In this document: positions 1 to 12,167 of the stretch, piece by piece
How the letters are laid out: each line of letters opens with the position of its first letter
Numbering within the stretch: the first letter of the stretch is position 1
Source: Streptomyces sp. NBC_00154
GTDB lineage: Bacteria > Actinomycetota > Actinomycetes > Streptomycetales > Streptomycetaceae
Direction: 5' to 3'
DNA length: 64,000 bases
Assembly: GCF_026342835.1 (NCBI RefSeq)
Contig: NZ_JAPEMI010000001.1
Location: 2,362,501-2,426,500 of the forward strand
Program-made: the position numbers and the translations under genes
The notes under the pieces: generated by a model
Database searches by the model: none
Seen by the model: the letters and a program-made list of their open reading frames with translations, nothing else
What the model was told of the DNA's origin: nothing

Positions 1-1900
<1,900 letters not shown>

Positions 1901-1962
1901 TTGTCGTCAATCCCTCTTTCGGGGTCGAGTCTCAATCAATGGTCTGAACGGGTCCGGGGCAG

Positions 1963-1992
1963 GGCCGGGGCCTCATGAGCGAGGCCCCGGCC
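1963..1992 (-). terminator. Perfect hairpin between rpoB and rpoC
   Basis: Two perfect 12-base arms (GGCCGGGGCCTC and its complement) enclose a six-base loop in the 99-bp rpoB-rpoC gap. No U-run follows, so a processing or partial termination role is more likely than full termination. The role is inferred. Confidence 0.6.
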
Positions 1993-1999
1993 AGACCCG

Positions 2000-4900
2000 T
2001 CAGACCTCTTCGACGCTGCTCGGCTCGCGCCGGGACAGGTCGATACCGAGCTCCTCCGCCGCGCGGAAGACGTCCTCGTCCGTGTCACGCATCTCGATGG
2101 ACATGCCGTCCGAAGAGAGCACCTCCACGTTGAGGCAGAGCGACTGCATTTCCTTGATGAGCACCTTGAAGGACTCGGGGATGCCCGGCTCGGGGATGTT
2201 CTCGCCCTTGACGATGGCCTCGTAGACCTTCACGCGGCCGGTCACGTCGTCGGACTTGATCGTCAGCAGCTCCTGGAGGGCGTAAGCGGCGCCATATGCC
2301 TCCAGCGCCCACACCTCCATCTCACCGAAGCGCTGTCCACCGAACTGAGCCTTACCACCCAGCGGCTGCTGGGTGATCATGGAGTACGGGCCCGTCGAAC
2401 GAGCGTGCAGCTTGTCGTCGACGAGGTGGTGGAGCTTGAGGATGTACATGTACCCGACCGAAACCGGGTCCGGGAACGGCTCGCCGGAGCGGCCGTCGAA
2501 CAGGTGGGCCTTGCCGGAGGGCTGCACCAGGCGGTCGCCGTCGCGGTTCGGGATCGTGGCCTCGAAGAGACCGGAGATCTCGTCCTCGCGCGCACCGTCG
2601 AAGACGGGCGTGGCGACGTTGGTGCCGGGGGCGACCTGGTCGGCGCCGATGGCCTGCAGGCGCTTGGCCCACTCGTCACCGAGGCCGGAGACGTCCCAGC
2701 CACGGCTGGCGAGCCAGCCGAGGTGGATCTCCAGGACCTGTCCCGGGTTCATTCGGGACGGGACACCCAGCGGGTTGAGGATGATGTCGACCGGGGTGCC
2801 GTCCTCCAGGAACGGCATGTCCTCGATCGGGAGGATCTTCGAGATGACGCCCTTGTTGCCGTGACGGCCGGCGAGCTTGTCACCATCGGTGATCTTGCGC
2901 TTCTGCGCGACGTAGACGCGGACCAGCTGGTTCACGCCCGGCGGCAGCTCGTCGCCCTCTTCGCGGTCGAAGACGCGGACGCCGATGACCTTGCCGATCT
3001 CGCCGTGCGGGACCTTCAGCGAGGTGTCGCGCACCTCGCGCGCCTTCTCACCGAAGATCGCGCGGAGCAGGCGCTCCTCGGGGGTCAGCTCGGTCTCGCC
3101 CTTGGGCGTGACCTTGCCGACGAGGATGTCACCGGCGACGACCTCGGCACCGATACGGATGATGCCGCGCTCGTCGAGGTCGGCGAGGACCTCTTCGGAG
3201 ACGTTCGGGATGTCCCGGGTGATCTCCTCCGGGCCGAGCTTGGTGTCACGGGCGTCGACCTCGTGCTCCTCGATGTGGATCGAGGAGAGGACGTCGTCCT
3301 GCACGAGGCGCTGCGACAGGATGATCGCGTCCTCGTAGTTGTGACCCTCCCACGGCATGAACGCCACGAGCAGGTTCTTGCCGAGCGCCATCTCACCGTT
3401 CTCGGTGGCCGGCCCGTCGGCGAGGACCTGGCCCTCGATGACCCGGTCGCCCTCGGAGACGACGACCTTCTGGTTGACCGAGGTGCCCTGGTTGGAGCGC
3501 GAGAACTTGGCGATGCGGTACGTGGTGTACGTGCCGTCGTCGTTGGTGACGGTGATGTAGTCCGCGGATACCTCCTGGACGACACCGTCCTTCTCGGCCT
3601 TCAGGACGTCACCGGCGTCGGTGGCGCAGCGGTACTCCATGCCCGTGCCGACGAGCGGGGCCTCCGACTTGATCAGCGGCACCGCCTGACGCATCATGTT
3701 CGCGCCCATGAGGGCACGGTTGGCGTCGTCGTGCTCCAGGAAGGGGATCATCGCGGTGGCGACGGACACCATCTGGCGCGGCGAGACGTCCATGTAGTCG
3801 ACGTCGTCGCCCGGGATGTAGTCGACCTCTCCGCCACGACGGCGGACCAGGACGCGGGGCTCGGTGAACCGCATGTCCTCGGAGAGCGTCGCGTTCGCCT
3901 GGGCGATCACGAAGCGGTCTTCCTCGTCGGCGGTGATGTAGTCGACCTCGTCGGTGACCTGGCCGTCGACGACCTTGCGGTACGGCGTCTCGATGAAACC
4001 GAACGCGTTGACACGTCCGTACGAGGCGAGCGAACCGATCAGACCGATGTTCGGGCCTTCAGGGGTCTCGATCGGGCACATGCGTCCGTAGTGGGACGGG
4101 TGCACGTCACGGACCTCGAAGCCGGCCCGCTCACGGGAGAGACCACCCGGACCGAGCGCCGACAGACGGCGCTTGTGGGTGAGACCCGACAGCGGGTTGT
4201 TCTGGTCCATGAACTGCGACAGCTGGCTGGTGCCGAAGAACTCCTTGATGGAGGCGACGACCGGCCGGATGTTGATCAGGGTCTGCGGCGTGATCGCCTC
4301 GACGTCCTGAGTCGTCATGCGCTCACGCACGACGCGCTCCATACGGGCCAGACCCGTACGGACCTGGTTCTGGATGAGCTCGCCGACGTTACGCAGACGA
4401 CGGTTGCCGAAGTGGTCGATGTCGTCGGTCTCGACGACGATCGAACGACCGGACTCACCGACCGTCTCGGTCTCCCCGGCGTGCAGCTTGACCAGGTACT
4501 TGATGGTCGCGATGACGTCGTCGGAGGTGAGCACGCCGGCGTCCAGCGGCTCTTCGGCGCCGAGCTTCTTGTTCACCTTGTAGCGGCCGACCTTCGCGAG
4601 GTCGTAGCGCTTCGGGTTGAAGTAGAGGTTCTCGAGCAGCGTCTGAGCAGCCTCGCGGGTGGGCGGCTCGCCCGGGCGCAGCTTGCGGTAGATGTCGAGC
4701 AGCGCGTCGTCCTGGCCCTGGGTGTGGTCCTTCTCCAGGGTGGCGCGCATGGACTCGTACTCGCCGAACTCCTCGAGGATCTGCTCGGTGGTCCAACCGA
4801 GAGCCTTCAGGAGGACGGTCACGGACTGCTTGCGCTTGCGGTCGATACGGACACCGACCATGTCACGCTTGTCGATCTCCATCTCCAGCCAGGCACCCCG

Positions 4901-5485
4901 GGACGGGATGATCTTGGCGGAGAAGATGTCCTTGTCGGACGTCTTGTCGATCGAGGAGTCGAAGTAGACACCCGGCGAGCGCACGAGCTGCGACACGACG
5001 ACACGCTCGGTGCCGTTGATGACGAAGGTGCCCTTGTTGGTCATGAGCGGGAAGTCGCCCATGAAGACCGTCTGGGACTTGATCTCGCCGGTCTCGTTGT
5101 TGGTGAACTCGGCCGTGACGAAGAGCGGGGCGGCGAACGTGAAGTCGCGCTCCTTGCACTCGTCGATCGAGTTCTTCGGGGGCTCGAAGCGGTGGTCGCG
5201 GAACGTAAGCGACATCGACCCGGAGAAGTCCTCAATCGGTGAAATCTCCTCGAAGATCTCCTCCAGGCCGGACTTGGTGGGGACGTCTTGTCCACTGTCC
5301 AGAGCAGCCTCGACGCGAGCCTTCCAGGCGGCATTGCCGAGGAGCCAGTCGAAGCTCTCGGTCTGCAGCGCGAGGAGGTTCGGAACCTCGAGGGGCTCCT
5401 TGATCTTTGCAAAAGAGATGCGCAGCGGGGCGGTGCTGGCACCGTTGTTCGTATTCGCGGTCGAGGCGTTGCGCGAGGCGGCCAA
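2000..5485 (-). CDS. rpoB: RNA polymerase beta subunit
   Basis: This is the catalytic core subunit of RNA polymerase, 1161 residues from the TTG start at 5485 (LAASRNAST). That start sits 7 bases after GGAAGGA; a GTG/ATG-frame extension to 5515 has no such site. The rifampicin pocket lies at about residues 415-445. Its sequence ([11 protein letters not shown] ... [10 protein letters not shown]) has the sensitive residues at the positions equivalent to E. coli Q513, D516, H526 and S531, so the enzyme should be rifampicin-sensitive. The C-terminus runs through [19 protein letters not shown] into the beta' interface. Length and order match Streptomyces RpoB. The upstream gap of about 600 bp carries a promoter candidate. 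Confidence 0.98.
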   Translation of the reverse strand: MAASRNASTANTNNGASTAPLRISFAKIKEPLEVPNLLALQTESFDWLLGNAAWKARVEAALDSGQDVPTKSGLEEIFEEISPIEDFSGSMSLTFRDHRFEPPKNSIDECKERDFTFAAPLFVTAEFTNNETGEIKSQTVFMGDFPLMTNKGTFVINGTERVVVSQLVRSPGVYFDSSIDKTSDKDIFSAKIIPSRGAWLEMEIDKRDMVGVRIDRKRKQSVTVLLKALGWTTEQILEEFGEYESMRATLEKDHTQGQDDALLDIYRKLRPGEPPTREAAQTLLENLYFNPKRYDLAKVGRYKVNKKLGAEEPLDAGVLTSDDVIATIKYLVKLHAGETETVGESGRSIVVETDDIDHFGNRRLRNVGELIQNQVRTGLARMERVVRERMTTQDVEAITPQTLINIRPVVASIKEFFGTSQLSQFMDQNNPLSGLTHKRRLSALGPGGLSRERAGFEVRDVHPSHYGRMCPIETPEGPNIGLIGSLASYGRVNAFGFIETPYRKVVDGQVTDEVDYITADEEDRFVIAQANATLSEDMRFTEPRVLVRRRGGEVDYIPGDDVDYMDVSPRQMVSVATAMIPFLEHDDANRALMGANMMRQAVPLIKSEAPLVGTGMEYRCATDAGDVLKAEKDGVVQEVSADYITVTNDDGTYTTYRIAKFSRSNQGTSVNQKVVVSEGDRVIEGQVLADGPATENGEMALGKNLLVAFMPWEGHNYEDAIILSQRLVQDDVLSSIHIEEHEVDARDTKLGPEEITRDIPNVSEEVLADLDERGIIRIGAEVVAGDILVGKVTPKGETELTPEERLLRAIFGEKAREVRDTSLKVPHGEIGKVIGVRVFDREEGDELPPGVNQLVRVYVAQKRKITDGDKLAGRHGNKGVISKILPIEDMPFLEDGTPVDIILNPLGVPSRMNPGQVLEIHLGWLASRGWDVSGLGDEWAKRLQAIGADQVAPGTNVATPVFDGAREDEISGLFEATIPNRDGDRLVQPSGKAHLFDGRSGEPFPDPVSVGYMYILKLHHLVDDKLHARSTGPYSMITQQPLGGKAQFGGQRFGEMEVWALEAYGAAYALQELLTIKSDDVTGRVKVYEAIVKGENIPEPGIPESFKVLIKEMQSLCLNVEVLSSDGMSIEMRDTDEDVFRAAEELGIDLSRREPSSVEEV

Positions 5486-5648
5486 GAGGGGGTCCTTCCG
5501 AGGGCTCGGACTCACTACGCGCGTACCGGTCCCAAGTTGGACACGGTGACGGAAATCCCAGGTCAGGGACGATCAGTCATCGGTGTTCAAACATCGGGCA
5601 TGCCCCTGGTGACGGGCAGGAGGCAGCTAACAGGCAGCGCAAAGGGTC

Positions 5649-5677
5649 AGTGTAGCCAAACGGCACACTGATGTCCA
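5649..5677 (-). promoter_or_regulatory. Candidate rpoBC promoter
   Basis: On the minus strand TGGACA and TACACT are separated by 17 bases, about 165 bp before the rpoB start. This resembles the principal (HrdB-type) sigma consensus. It is inferred from sequence only. Confidence 0.45.
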
Positions 5678-5990
5678 GTCCGGGTTCTCAGAGACCCTCG
5701 AAGCTCGCAACAGCTGTTCTCAACACCTATGAATCGCCCTCGCGCGGATGCGCTCTTCTTTACTGCCCTCTTCGCCAACGATCCATGCATCGGATCCGGA
5801 TCGAGTGACGACGCGTCCTGAGAATTGCGCGCCGCGTGCGGTTCGTCAAGGCCCCCCTGCCGGACAGAGCCCCGAGACCCTCATCCGCCGCCTCTCGGCA
5901 CCGGCCGCAAGCCCCCGTCGGAGGCGTACGGCGAAGATCACCATACTCGTCAGGCACGGAAGAGCAAGGCGAGCGCCTCGGGTACGCCGA

Positions 5991-6020
5991 AGGGCGACCA
6001 CCCGGATGGGTGATCGCCCT
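5991..6020 (-). terminator. Hairpin downstream of rplL
   Basis: Arms of 13 bases (one G-U pair in the transcript) enclose a 4-base loop, 64 bp after the rplL stop. No U-tract follows. It probably attenuates read-through from rplJL into rpoBC, which would adjust the ratio of ribosomal protein to polymerase. Confidence 0.65.
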
Positions 6021-6083
6021 TCGCGATGTGACGTCCGTGCCGCGCGGCACGAGCAGTCCAGACGAGTCAGGAGACTCGCAGGG

Positions 6084-6467
6084 TCACTTGACCTCGACCG
6101 AGGCGCCAGCGGCCTTGAGGGAGTCGGCAGCCTTCTCGGCGGCCTCCTTCGCGACCTTCTCGAGGACCGGCTTCGGGGTGCCGTCGACGAGGTCCTTGGC
6201 CTCCTTCAGACCCAGGGAGGTCAGCTCACGCACGACCTTGATGACCTGGATCTTCTTCTCGCCGGCGCCGGTGAGGATGACGTCGAACTCGTCCTGCTCC
6301 TCGACGGCCTCGGCGGCGGCAGCAGCGCCACCGGCGGCGGCAACGGCGACCGGAGCGGCAGCCTTGACGTCGAACTTCTCCTCGAACGCCTTGACGAACT
6401 CGGAGAGCTCGATGAGGGTCAGGGTCTCGAACTGCTCGAGCAGCTCGTCCTGGGACAGCTTCGCCAT
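6084..6467 (-). CDS. rplL: 50S ribosomal protein L7/L12
   Basis: A 127-residue acidic stalk protein of the large ribosomal subunit that recruits translation GTPases. The N-terminal dimerisation helices ([16 protein letters not shown]) are followed by an Ala-rich hinge at about residues 35-55. The globular C-terminal domain contains [26 protein letters not shown]. The ATG follows GGAAGGA. It lies 85 bp behind rplJ in the usual rplJ-rplL order. Confidence 0.98.
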   Translation of the reverse strand: MAKLSQDELLEQFETLTLIELSEFVKAFEEKFDVKAAAPVAVAAAGGAAAAAEAVEEQDEFDVILTGAGEKKIQVIKVVRELTSLGLKEAKDLVDGTPKPVLEKVAKEAAEKAADSLKAAGASVEVK

Positions 6468-6552
6468 GATGGCGTCCTTCCACTAAGTCGGCAGGTGCCG
6501 GGTGTATATGAAGGCGGGCGTACGGGCCCGCTGCGAGCCGTGGGGCGGAGTG

Positions 6553-7113
6553 TTACTCCGCCACCTCGGCGTCGGCGGGAGCCGGCGTACCGGCACCGCC
6601 CTGCTCGACCTTGGCGCGAAGGGCGTCCGCAGTGCGGACGAACTCCGACAGAGGGGCCTGGAAAGTCGCCGCGGCCTTGGCCATCGACGCCTTGATTCCA
6701 CCGGCCACCTTGGCGAGCAGAACCTCGCGGGACTCGAGGTCCGCAAGCTTCTTGATCTCATCGGCGGACAGCGCCTTACCGTCAAGGACACCGCCCTTGA
6801 TGATGAGGTTCGGGTTGTCCTTGGCGAAGTCACGAAGACCCTTCGCCGACTCCACCGGGTCACCGGTGACGAAGGCAACCGCCGTCGGGCCTGCGAACAG
6901 GTCGTCCAGCGTGTCGATCCCGGCCTCGTTGGCCGCAATCTTGGTCAGCGTGTTCTTCACCACGGCGTACTGGGCGTTCTCACCGAGCGAACGGCGCAGC
7001 TGCTTGAGCTGTGCCACGGTGAGACCCCGGTACTCGGTCAGCACAGCGGCGTTCGAGCTGCGGAACTGGTCCGCGAGCTCGGCTACCGCGGCAGCCTTGT
7101 CGGGCCTTGCCAT
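6553..7113 (-). CDS. rplJ: 50S ribosomal protein L10
   Basis: A 186-residue L10, the base of the L7/L12 stalk. The ATG at 7113 follows a full GGAAGGAGG site; a longer open frame upstream is not coding. The protein starts [17 protein letters not shown] and contains the conserved [13 protein letters not shown] and KNTLTKIA segments. The C-terminal helix, which binds L12 dimers, is followed by an Ala/Pro-rich tail. The transcript leader is a probable autoregulatory element (see 7163-7322). Confidence 0.97.
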   Translation of the reverse strand: MARPDKAAAVAELADQFRSSNAAVLTEYRGLTVAQLKQLRRSLGENAQYAVVKNTLTKIAANEAGIDTLDDLFAGPTAVAFVTGDPVESAKGLRDFAKDNPNLIIKGGVLDGKALSADEIKKLADLESREVLLAKVAGGIKASMAKAAATFQAPLSEFVRTADALRAKVEQGGAGTPAPADAEVAE

Positions 7114-7162
7114 GAGCGTCGGCCTCCTTCCGGGTGATGAGGACCGCTCAGAAGGGGCCGGG

Positions 7163-7196
7163 AAAAACGAAACGCCCCAGCACAAGTGCCAGGGCG
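7163..7196 (-). terminator. Intrinsic terminator in the rplJ leader
   Basis: The minus-strand transcript forms a 10-bp stem (arms 7173-7182 and 7187-7196, two G-U pairs) with a 4-base loop, directly followed by UUUCGUUUUU. U-tailed terminators are rare in this genome class. It ends 49 bp before the rplJ start, so it must act by attenuation rather than at an operon end. Confidence 0.75.
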
Positions 7197-7322
7197 CAGC
7201 TCGACCGGACAAAGTCCGGGAGCGTTCCACAGTCACCTGCGCAGGTCGTCCGCACTCAACGGATCCTTCGGTCACTGCACCCTCTTGCGAGAACACAGCA
7301 ACGACCAGCGGTCTTTGGCTTC
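7197..7322 (-). ncRNA. L10 leader (autoregulatory mRNA leader)
   Basis: The stretch between the candidate promoter and the leader terminator contains the CCGAAGGAUCCG and CUGCGCAGGUGACUGUGGAA segments typical of L10-binding leaders upstream of rplJL. In Bacillus subtilis the L10-L12 complex binds such a leader and promotes attenuation. Here the leader is followed at once by an intrinsic terminator, the same architecture. The exact ends are uncertain. Confidence 0.65.
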
Positions 7323-7328
7323 TGTAGG

Positions 7329-7358
7329 AGAGTACGCGACCGGGGTCGCGCCGAGCAA
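7329..7358 (-). promoter_or_regulatory. Candidate rplJL promoter
   Basis: On the minus strand TTGCTC and TACTCT are 18 bases apart, placing the start of transcription near 7322, at the head of the L10 leader. Inferred from sequence. Confidence 0.45.
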
Positions 7359-7388
7359 ATCCGTCCCGGTTCGGGCGGTGCGGGAGGT

Positions 7389-7522
7389 TTAAGAAGCGCC
7401 CGCAGCACTGCCCTGCTGCCGCTCCAGGGGCTTCTGGAGGTCGACGATGTGGGAGGCCGGGGGCTCCTCGACGGTGACGTCGGTACGGCCGGCCTGGCCA
7501 GGGCGTCGTAGGAGTGACGGAT
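7389..7522 (-). pseudogene. Lipoprotein C-terminus remnant
   Basis: The last codons of a minus-strand frame ([20 protein letters not shown], stop TAA at 7389) resemble the C-terminus of LppX/LprG-type lipoproteins (pattern V-x-V-x-x-P-P-A-x-x-V-x-D-L). From memory, other Streptomyces have a lipoprotein gene between rplA and rplJ. Here only this tail is left, and the preceding SYDAL segment is in a different frame. It overlaps no promoter element. Confidence 0.4.
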
Positions 7523-7637
7523 CCAGCGCCTGCCGCCCGCCTGCCGGCGAACGCCTCGCCCATGTCTGCGGCCTCCGTGCGGTCGCCTCACGCCGACGCA
7601 CGGCGCGGACAGCCACAGCTGCGCACGAGAACGAGGA

Positions 7638-7670
7638 CGGGCCCCGCACCTCGAAAGGTTGCGGGGCCCG
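7638..7670 (-). terminator. Terminator after rplA
   Basis: A 14-bp GC-rich stem (CGGGCCCCGCA...) with one bulged base and a CGAA-type loop, 43 bp downstream of the rplA stop. It separates rplKA from rplJL transcription. Confidence 0.7.
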
Positions 7671-7712
7671 CCCATGTCACACGAGACGCGGCTTTCGTAC
7701 GAGCGCGGAGGC

Positions 7713-8435
7713 TCAGACGGCGGCCGGGTCCTCCTCGACGAGGAGGTTACGGGTGCGGTTGGCGTCCAGCGGGATGCCGGGGCCCATCGTGGTGGCCAGC
7801 GTGGCCTTCTTGATGTAGCGGCCCTTGGCGGCGGACGGCTTCAGACGGAGGATCTCCTCCAGCGCCGCGGCGTAGTTCTCGACCAGCTTCGTGTCATCGA
7901 AAGAGACCTTGCCGATGATGAAGTGCAGGTTCGAGTGCTTGTCGACGCGGAACTCGATCTTGCCGCCCTTGATGTCGTTGACAGCCTTCGCGACATCGGG
8001 GGTGACCGTACCGGTCTTCGGGTTCGGCATCAGACCACGCGGACCGAGCACGCGGCCGAGGCGGCCGACCTTGCCCATGAGGTCCGGAGTGGCGACGACG
8101 GCGTCGAAGTCCAGACGGCCCTTCGCCACCTCGTCGATGAGCTCGTCGGCGCCGACGATGTCGGCGCCCGCGGCTTCCGCGGCCGCAGCACGGTCACCGG
8201 TCGCGAAGACCAGGACCCGGGCGGTCTTGCCGGTGCCGTGCGGGAGGTTCACGGTGCCACGGACCATCTGGTCGGCCTTGCGCGGGTCTACACCCAGGCA
8301 GAACGCGACCTCGACGGTGCCGTCGAACTTGGTGCTGGCGGTGTCCTTGGCGAGACGGACGGCCTCGAGGGGGGCGTAGTTGCGCTCCCGGTCGATCTTG
8401 GCGTCCGCAGCGCGGAGGTTCTTGCTGCGCTTCAC
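7713..8435 (-). CDS. rplA: 50S ribosomal protein L1
   Basis: A 240-residue L1, the mobile stalk protein of the large subunit that binds 23S rRNA and can repress its own mRNA. The GTG at 8435 follows ACAGGAG. The protein starts [15 protein letters not shown] and contains the signature [20 protein letters not shown] at about residues 120-140. It is followed by a terminator and preceded by rplK across a 79-bp gap. Confidence 0.98.
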   Translation of the reverse strand: MKRSKNLRAADAKIDRERNYAPLEAVRLAKDTASTKFDGTVEVAFCLGVDPRKADQMVRGTVNLPHGTGKTARVLVFATGDRAAAAEAAGADIVGADELIDEVAKGRLDFDAVVATPDLMGKVGRLGRVLGPRGLMPNPKTGTVTPDVAKAVNDIKGGKIEFRVDKHSNLHFIIGKVSFDDTKLVENYAAALEEILRLKPSAAKGRYIKKATLATTMGPGIPLDANRTRNLLVEEDPAAV

Positions 8436-8514
8436 TGCTGCTCCTGTGGTTTCAAGTGTGGAGGCGTGGTGCGGGCCAGCGCTTGGCCCTACCACTGAGG
8501 GACTACGGGGCTGA

Positions 8515-8949
8515 TCAGCCCTCGACCGTGATGCCCATGGAACGGGCGGTGCCGGCGATGATCTTCGACGCGGCGTCCAGGTCGTTGGCATTCAGGTCGG
8601 GCAGCTTGACCGTGGCGATCTCGCGGACCTGGGCGCTCGTGAGCTTCGCGACCTTGGTCTTGTGCGGCTCGCCGGAGCCCTTGTCCACACCTGCGGCCTT
8701 GAGGATGAGCTTGGCAGCCGGCGGGGTCTTCGTCACGAAGGTGAAGGAGCGGTCCTCGTAGACCGTGATCTCCACCGGCACGACCATGCCACGCTGCGAC
8801 TCGGTCGCGGCGTTGTAGGCCTTGCAGAACTCCATGATGTTGACGCCGTGCTGGCCGAGCGCGGGGCCGACCGGCGGGGCCGGGTTGGCCGCACCGGCGT
8901 TGATCTGGAGCTTGATAAGCCCCGTGACCTTCTTCTTCTTGGGAGGCAT
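8515..8949 (-). CDS. rplK: 50S ribosomal protein L11
   Basis: A 144-residue L11 of the GTPase-associated centre, required for the RelA stringent response and for thiostrepton binding. It starts [16 protein letters not shown]. The proline-rich hinge ([20 protein letters not shown]) that contacts thiostrepton is intact. The C-terminal RNA-binding domain ends [12 protein letters not shown]. It is the first gene after the nusG terminator, so it probably has its own promoter at about 8990-9045. Confidence 0.98.
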
Positions 8950-9049
8950 TGCTCTCTCCGGGTCCTAGTGAGAGTTTTTCGCCATCATCCGGATCATCCG
9001 GATGCAGGCATACCGCACAACGATAACGGGTATAGCTGCGCGACCAAAA

Positions 9050-9095
9050 ACCGAGCAGGTCAGACAGGCTGTAGAGCCTGTCTGACCTGCTCGGT
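9050..9095 (-). terminator. Strong terminator after nusG
   Basis: A perfect 21-bp stem with a 4-base loop. The minus-strand transcript continues with UUUUUGG. This is the strongest classical terminator in the window. It isolates secE-nusG from rplKA. Confidence 0.9.
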
Positions 9096-9125
9096 AGGCA
9101 TGTGTCCAGAAGTCGGCGAAAACCG

Positions 9126-10016
9126 TCAGTTCTTCTGGATCTGGTCGAAGCTGAGCTCGACCGGGGTCTCGCGACCGAAGATCTCGACGAGGCCCTTGAC
9201 CTTCTTCGAGTCGGCGTTGATCTCGTTGATCGTCGCCTGCAGCGTCGCGAACGGGCCGTCGGTGACGGTGACCGAGTCGCCCACCTCGAAGTCCAGCACC
9301 TGGACCTCGACCTTGCGGGACGGAACCGGCTTGCCCTCGGCCTCTGCGGCCTCGCGGGCGGCCTTCTCCTCGGCCTCCGGGGCGAGCATCTTGACGATCT
9401 CGTCCAGGGTCAGCGGGTACGGGTCGTAGGCGTTGCCCACGAAGCCGGTGACACCGGGCGTGTTACGCACGACGCCCCAGGACTCGTTCGTCAGGTCCAT
9501 GCGCACCAGGACGTAACCCGGGAGCTTGTTCTGACGGACGTTCTTGCGCTCGCCGTTCTTGATCTGGACGATCTCTTCCTCGGGCACTTCGGCCTGGTAG
9601 ATGAAGTCCTCGACGTTGAGCGAGACGGCGCGCTGCTCCAGGTTGGCCTTTACACGCTTCTCGTAACCGGCGTACGTGTGGATGACGTACCACTCGCCGG
9701 GGAGACCGCGGAGCTCGTCACGCAGAGCGGTGACGGCGTCCACCGGAGCGGCCGGCTCGGCCTCTTCCTCGGTCTCGTCATCGCCCTCGGCGGCCTCGTC
9801 CTCGCCGGACTCCTCATCGGAGTCGGCCGCAGCGGCCTCGTCCTCGACGTTCACGGCGGCCTGCTCGGCGGGCTCTCCCGCGGCGTCGGCGTCGGCAGCT
9901 TCGGCCTGGTCCGGCTCCACAGCGTCAGCCGCCTCGACGATCTCGGCCTCGGCCTCGGCGGACTCGAAGGCGCCCGCCGTCGGCTCGACGGCGTCGTTCA
10001 GGTTCGGGTCAGACAC
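9126..10016 (-). CDS. nusG: Transcription factor NusG
   Basis: A 296-residue NusG that binds the RNA polymerase clamp and couples transcription to Rho or ribosomes. The GTG at 10016 lies 9 bases after AGGAAGAAG. About 105 N-terminal residues are highly acidic and Ala/Glu-rich (a low-complexity extension usual in Streptomyces). The conserved NGN domain begins at [18 protein letters not shown], about residue 108. The KOW domain ([19 protein letters not shown]) starts at about residue 240. It is cotranscribed with secE. Confidence 0.97.
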   Translation of the reverse strand: MSDPNLNDAVEPTAGAFESAEAEAEIVEAADAVEPDQAEAADADAAGEPAEQAAVNVEDEAAAADSDEESGEDEAAEGDDETEEEAEPAAPVDAVTALRDELRGLPGEWYVIHTYAGYEKRVKANLEQRAVSLNVEDFIYQAEVPEEEIVQIKNGERKNVRQNKLPGYVLVRMDLTNESWGVVRNTPGVTGFVGNAYDPYPLTLDEIVKMLAPEAEEKAAREAAEAEGKPVPSRKVEVQVLDFEVGDSVTVTDGPFATLQATINEINADSKKVKGLVEIFGRETPVELSFDQIQKN

Positions 10017-10061
10017 GGTGGCTGCTTCTTCCTGGATACAAATGGGTGGAACATGCGAAAG

Positions 10062-10080
10062 GGGCGCCCATGAGGCGCCC
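10062..10080 (-). terminator. Hairpin between secE and nusG
   Basis: Arms GGGCGCC/GGCGCCC of 7 bp enclose a 5-base loop in the 73-bp gap. It may be a partial terminator or a processing site; the role is unproven. Confidence 0.4.
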
Positions 10081-10089
10081 TCCGCGGGA

Positions 10090-10377
10090 TCAGCCGAAGA
10101 CGTACTTGATGACCCGCTGGAATCCGAAGTCAATCACGGTCACAAGACCAATCATGACGACCACGAAAACAATCACCACGGACGTGTACGTCGTCAGCTG
10201 ATTGCGAGTCGGCCAGACAACCTTGCGCAACTCGGCGACGATCTGGCGGTAGAACAACGCGAGGCGACCCATGGGGCCCTTCTTTCCGCGCTTGCCGCCC
10301 TTCCGAGTCCTCTTCTTCGACTCGGGCACTTCATCCTCGGCATCAGGCATGTCGATGGAGCCCACGGCGTCCGTCAC
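10090..10377 (-). CDS. secE: Preprotein translocase subunit SecE
   Basis: A 95-residue SecE, the small essential membrane subunit of the SecYEG channel. The GTG at 10377 follows GGTGAG. A basic cytoplasmic region ([18 protein letters not shown]) precedes the amphipathic helix [19 protein letters not shown]. One transmembrane helix follows at about residues 65-90 ([20 protein letters not shown]). It lies just after tRNA-Trp and before nusG, the standard actinobacterial order. Confidence 0.97.
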   Translation of the reverse strand: MTDAVGSIDMPDAEDEVPESKKRTRKGGKRGKKGPMGRLALFYRQIVAELRKVVWPTRNQLTTYTSVVIVFVVVMIGLVTVIDFGFQRVIKYVFG

Positions 10378-10483
10378 GCTTCTCACCTGATTCCGGGTCA
10401 TGGCCGTGCCGCGCCCGGTGGAGCCGCACGGCGGTGCATTGAAGTACGTACATGCGCACACATCCTGGCGAAGGAGTGTGTAG

Positions 10484-10556
10484 CAGGGCCGGAGGGACTT
10501 GAACCCCCAACCGCTGGTTTTGGAGACCAGTGCTCTACCAATTGAGCTACGACCCT
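10484..10556 (-). tRNA. trpT: tRNA-Trp (CCA)
   Basis: 73 nt fold into a cloverleaf. Acceptor AGGGTCG pairs with CGGCCCT (one G-U), the D arm is GCTC..GAGC, the anticodon loop is CTCCAAA (anticodon CCA), and the T arm carries GGTTCAAGTCC. CCA is not encoded. It sits immediately upstream of secE, as in other actinobacteria. Confidence 0.97.
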
Positions 10557-10781
10557 TTGTGGTTTCCACCAACCTACCGCATCTTCCCCGATGCTCCGGG
10601 TGCAGGAACGGTGCGGCTGGTGAAGGCCAACGACAGGTGAGTGTACGTGCTCAGCGGCCTGGCGTCGAACAGATAGCTCCGGACAACTCCTGTCCGGTTC
10701 TTGTCCGCATGCTGTCCGGGTGCTGTCCGGTCCCTGAAACCCCTGTGCCGACAGGGATTGCGGTCTGGGAGCATGGGGCCC

Positions 10782-12008
10782 ATGAGCGCTGCAACTTCTC
10801 CCTCCGAGCGCCGGGTCTCCGCCCGCATCGGTGCAATCTCCGAGTCCGCCACTCTCGCCGTCGATGCCAAGGCCAAGGCCCTCAAGGCCGCCGGTCGTCC
10901 GGTGATCGGCTTCGGTGCCGGTGAGCCCGACTTCCCGACCCCTGGCTACATCGTCGACGCCGCGGTCGAGGCCTGCCGCAACCCGAAGTACCACCGCTAC
11001 ACCCCTGCGGGCGGGCTCCCCGAGCTCAAGGCCGCCATTGCAGAGAAGACGCTGCGCGACTCCGGTTACCAGGTCGACGCCTCCCAGATCCTGGTGACCA
11101 ACGGCGGCAAGCAGGCCATCTACGAGGCGTTCGCCGCGATCCTCGACCCGGGCGACGAGGTCATCGTCCCGGCGCCGTACTGGACCACCTACCCCGAGTC
11201 GATCCGTCTCGCCGGCGGTGTCCCGGTGGAGGTCGTGGCCGACGAGACCACCGGCTACCGGGTCTCCGTCGAGCAGCTGGAGGCGGCACGCACCGAGCGT
11301 ACGAAGGTCGTCCTGTTCGTCTCCCCGTCGAACCCGACCGGTGCGGTGTACAGCGAGGCCGACGCCAAGGCGATCGGTGAGTGGGCCGTCGAGCACGGCC
11401 TGTGGGTGCTCACCGACGAGATCTACGAGCACCTGGTCTACGGCACCGCGAAGTTCACCTCGCTGCCAGCGCTCGTGCCCGCTCTGCGTGACAAGTGCAT
11501 CGTGGTCAACGGTGTCGCCAAGACGTACGCGATGACCGGCTGGCGCGTGGGCTGGCTCATCGGCCCCAAGGACGTCGTCAAGGCTGCGACCAACCTGCAG
11601 TCGCACGCCACCTCCAACGTCTCCAACGTCGCCCAGATCGCCGCGCTGGCCGCCGTCTCGGGGAACCTGGACGCGGTCGCCGAGATGCGGACCGCCTTCG
11701 ACCGCCGTCGGCAGACCATCGTGCGGATGCTCAACGAGATCGACGGCGTGCTGTGCCCGGAGCCCGAGGGCGCGTTCTACGCGTACCCGTCGGTGAAGGC
11801 GCTGCTCGGCAAGGAGATCCGCGGCAAGCGCCCGGCCACCTCGGTCGAGCTGGCGGCCCTGATCCTGGACGAGGCCGAGGTCGCGGTCGTTCCGGGCGAG
11901 GCCTTCGGCACGCCGGGCTACCTGCGGCTTTCGTACGCACTTGGCGACGAGGACCTCGCCGAGGGCGTGTCGCGGCTCCAGAAGCTGCTGGGCGAGGCGA
12001 AGGACTGA
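10782..12008 (+). CDS. aspC: Aspartate aminotransferase (class I, PLP)
   Basis: A 408-residue fold-type I pyridoxal-phosphate aminotransferase, most likely making aspartate and glutamate from oxaloacetate/2-oxoglutarate pairs in the cytosol. Visible signatures are [10 protein letters not shown] near the N-terminus, SNPTGAVY near residue 185, and the PLP lysine K247 in [22 protein letters not shown] near the end supplies the substrate-carboxylate Arg. The ATG at 10782 was chosen because the protein then starts [20 protein letters not shown], as in homologues; an in-frame ATG at 10773 is an alternative. A strong terminator follows. Confidence 0.93.
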   Translation: MSAATSPSERRVSARIGAISESATLAVDAKAKALKAAGRPVIGFGAGEPDFPTPGYIVDAAVEACRNPKYHRYTPAGGLPELKAAIAEKTLRDSGYQVDASQILVTNGGKQAIYEAFAAILDPGDEVIVPAPYWTTYPESIRLAGGVPVEVVADETTGYRVSVEQLEAARTERTKVVLFVSPSNPTGAVYSEADAKAIGEWAVEHGLWVLTDEIYEHLVYGTAKFTSLPALVPALRDKCIVVNGVAKTYAMTGWRVGWLIGPKDVVKAATNLQSHATSNVSNVAQIAALAAVSGNLDAVAEMRTAFDRRRQTIVRMLNEIDGVLCPEPEGAFYAYPSVKALLGKEIRGKRPATSVELAALILDEAEVAVVPGEAFGTPGYLRLSYALGDEDLAEGVSRLQKLLGEAKD

Positions 12009-12030
12009 CCTCCCCGCCCTTCCGCTCAGG

Positions 12031-12064
12031 TGCCCCCCGGCCGAGGCCGGGGGGCACCTTTTTT
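12031..12064 (+). terminator. Terminator after aspC
   Basis: A 12-bp GC stem with a CGAG loop is followed by CCTTTTTT, a textbook intrinsic terminator 22 bp after the stop. Confidence 0.93.
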
Positions 12065-12167
12065 GTGCACATTTTCGATCGAGCTGTCGTACGGGCTTGC
12101 GTTCGAGGATCAACTCGATGGGGAATCCCGCTACCGCGACAGCCCACGGGTGCGGCAGGATCTTCGA

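Noticed and set aside
2405..5242. A 945-codon open frame antisense to rpoB
   Set aside because: It mirrors the codon structure of rpoB (complement of a high-GC gene), has low-complexity Val/Asp/Leu content and no ribosome site.
5748..6695. A 315-codon plus-strand frame over rplL and the rplL-rpoB gap
   Set aside because: Antisense to rplL and to a terminator; low complexity.
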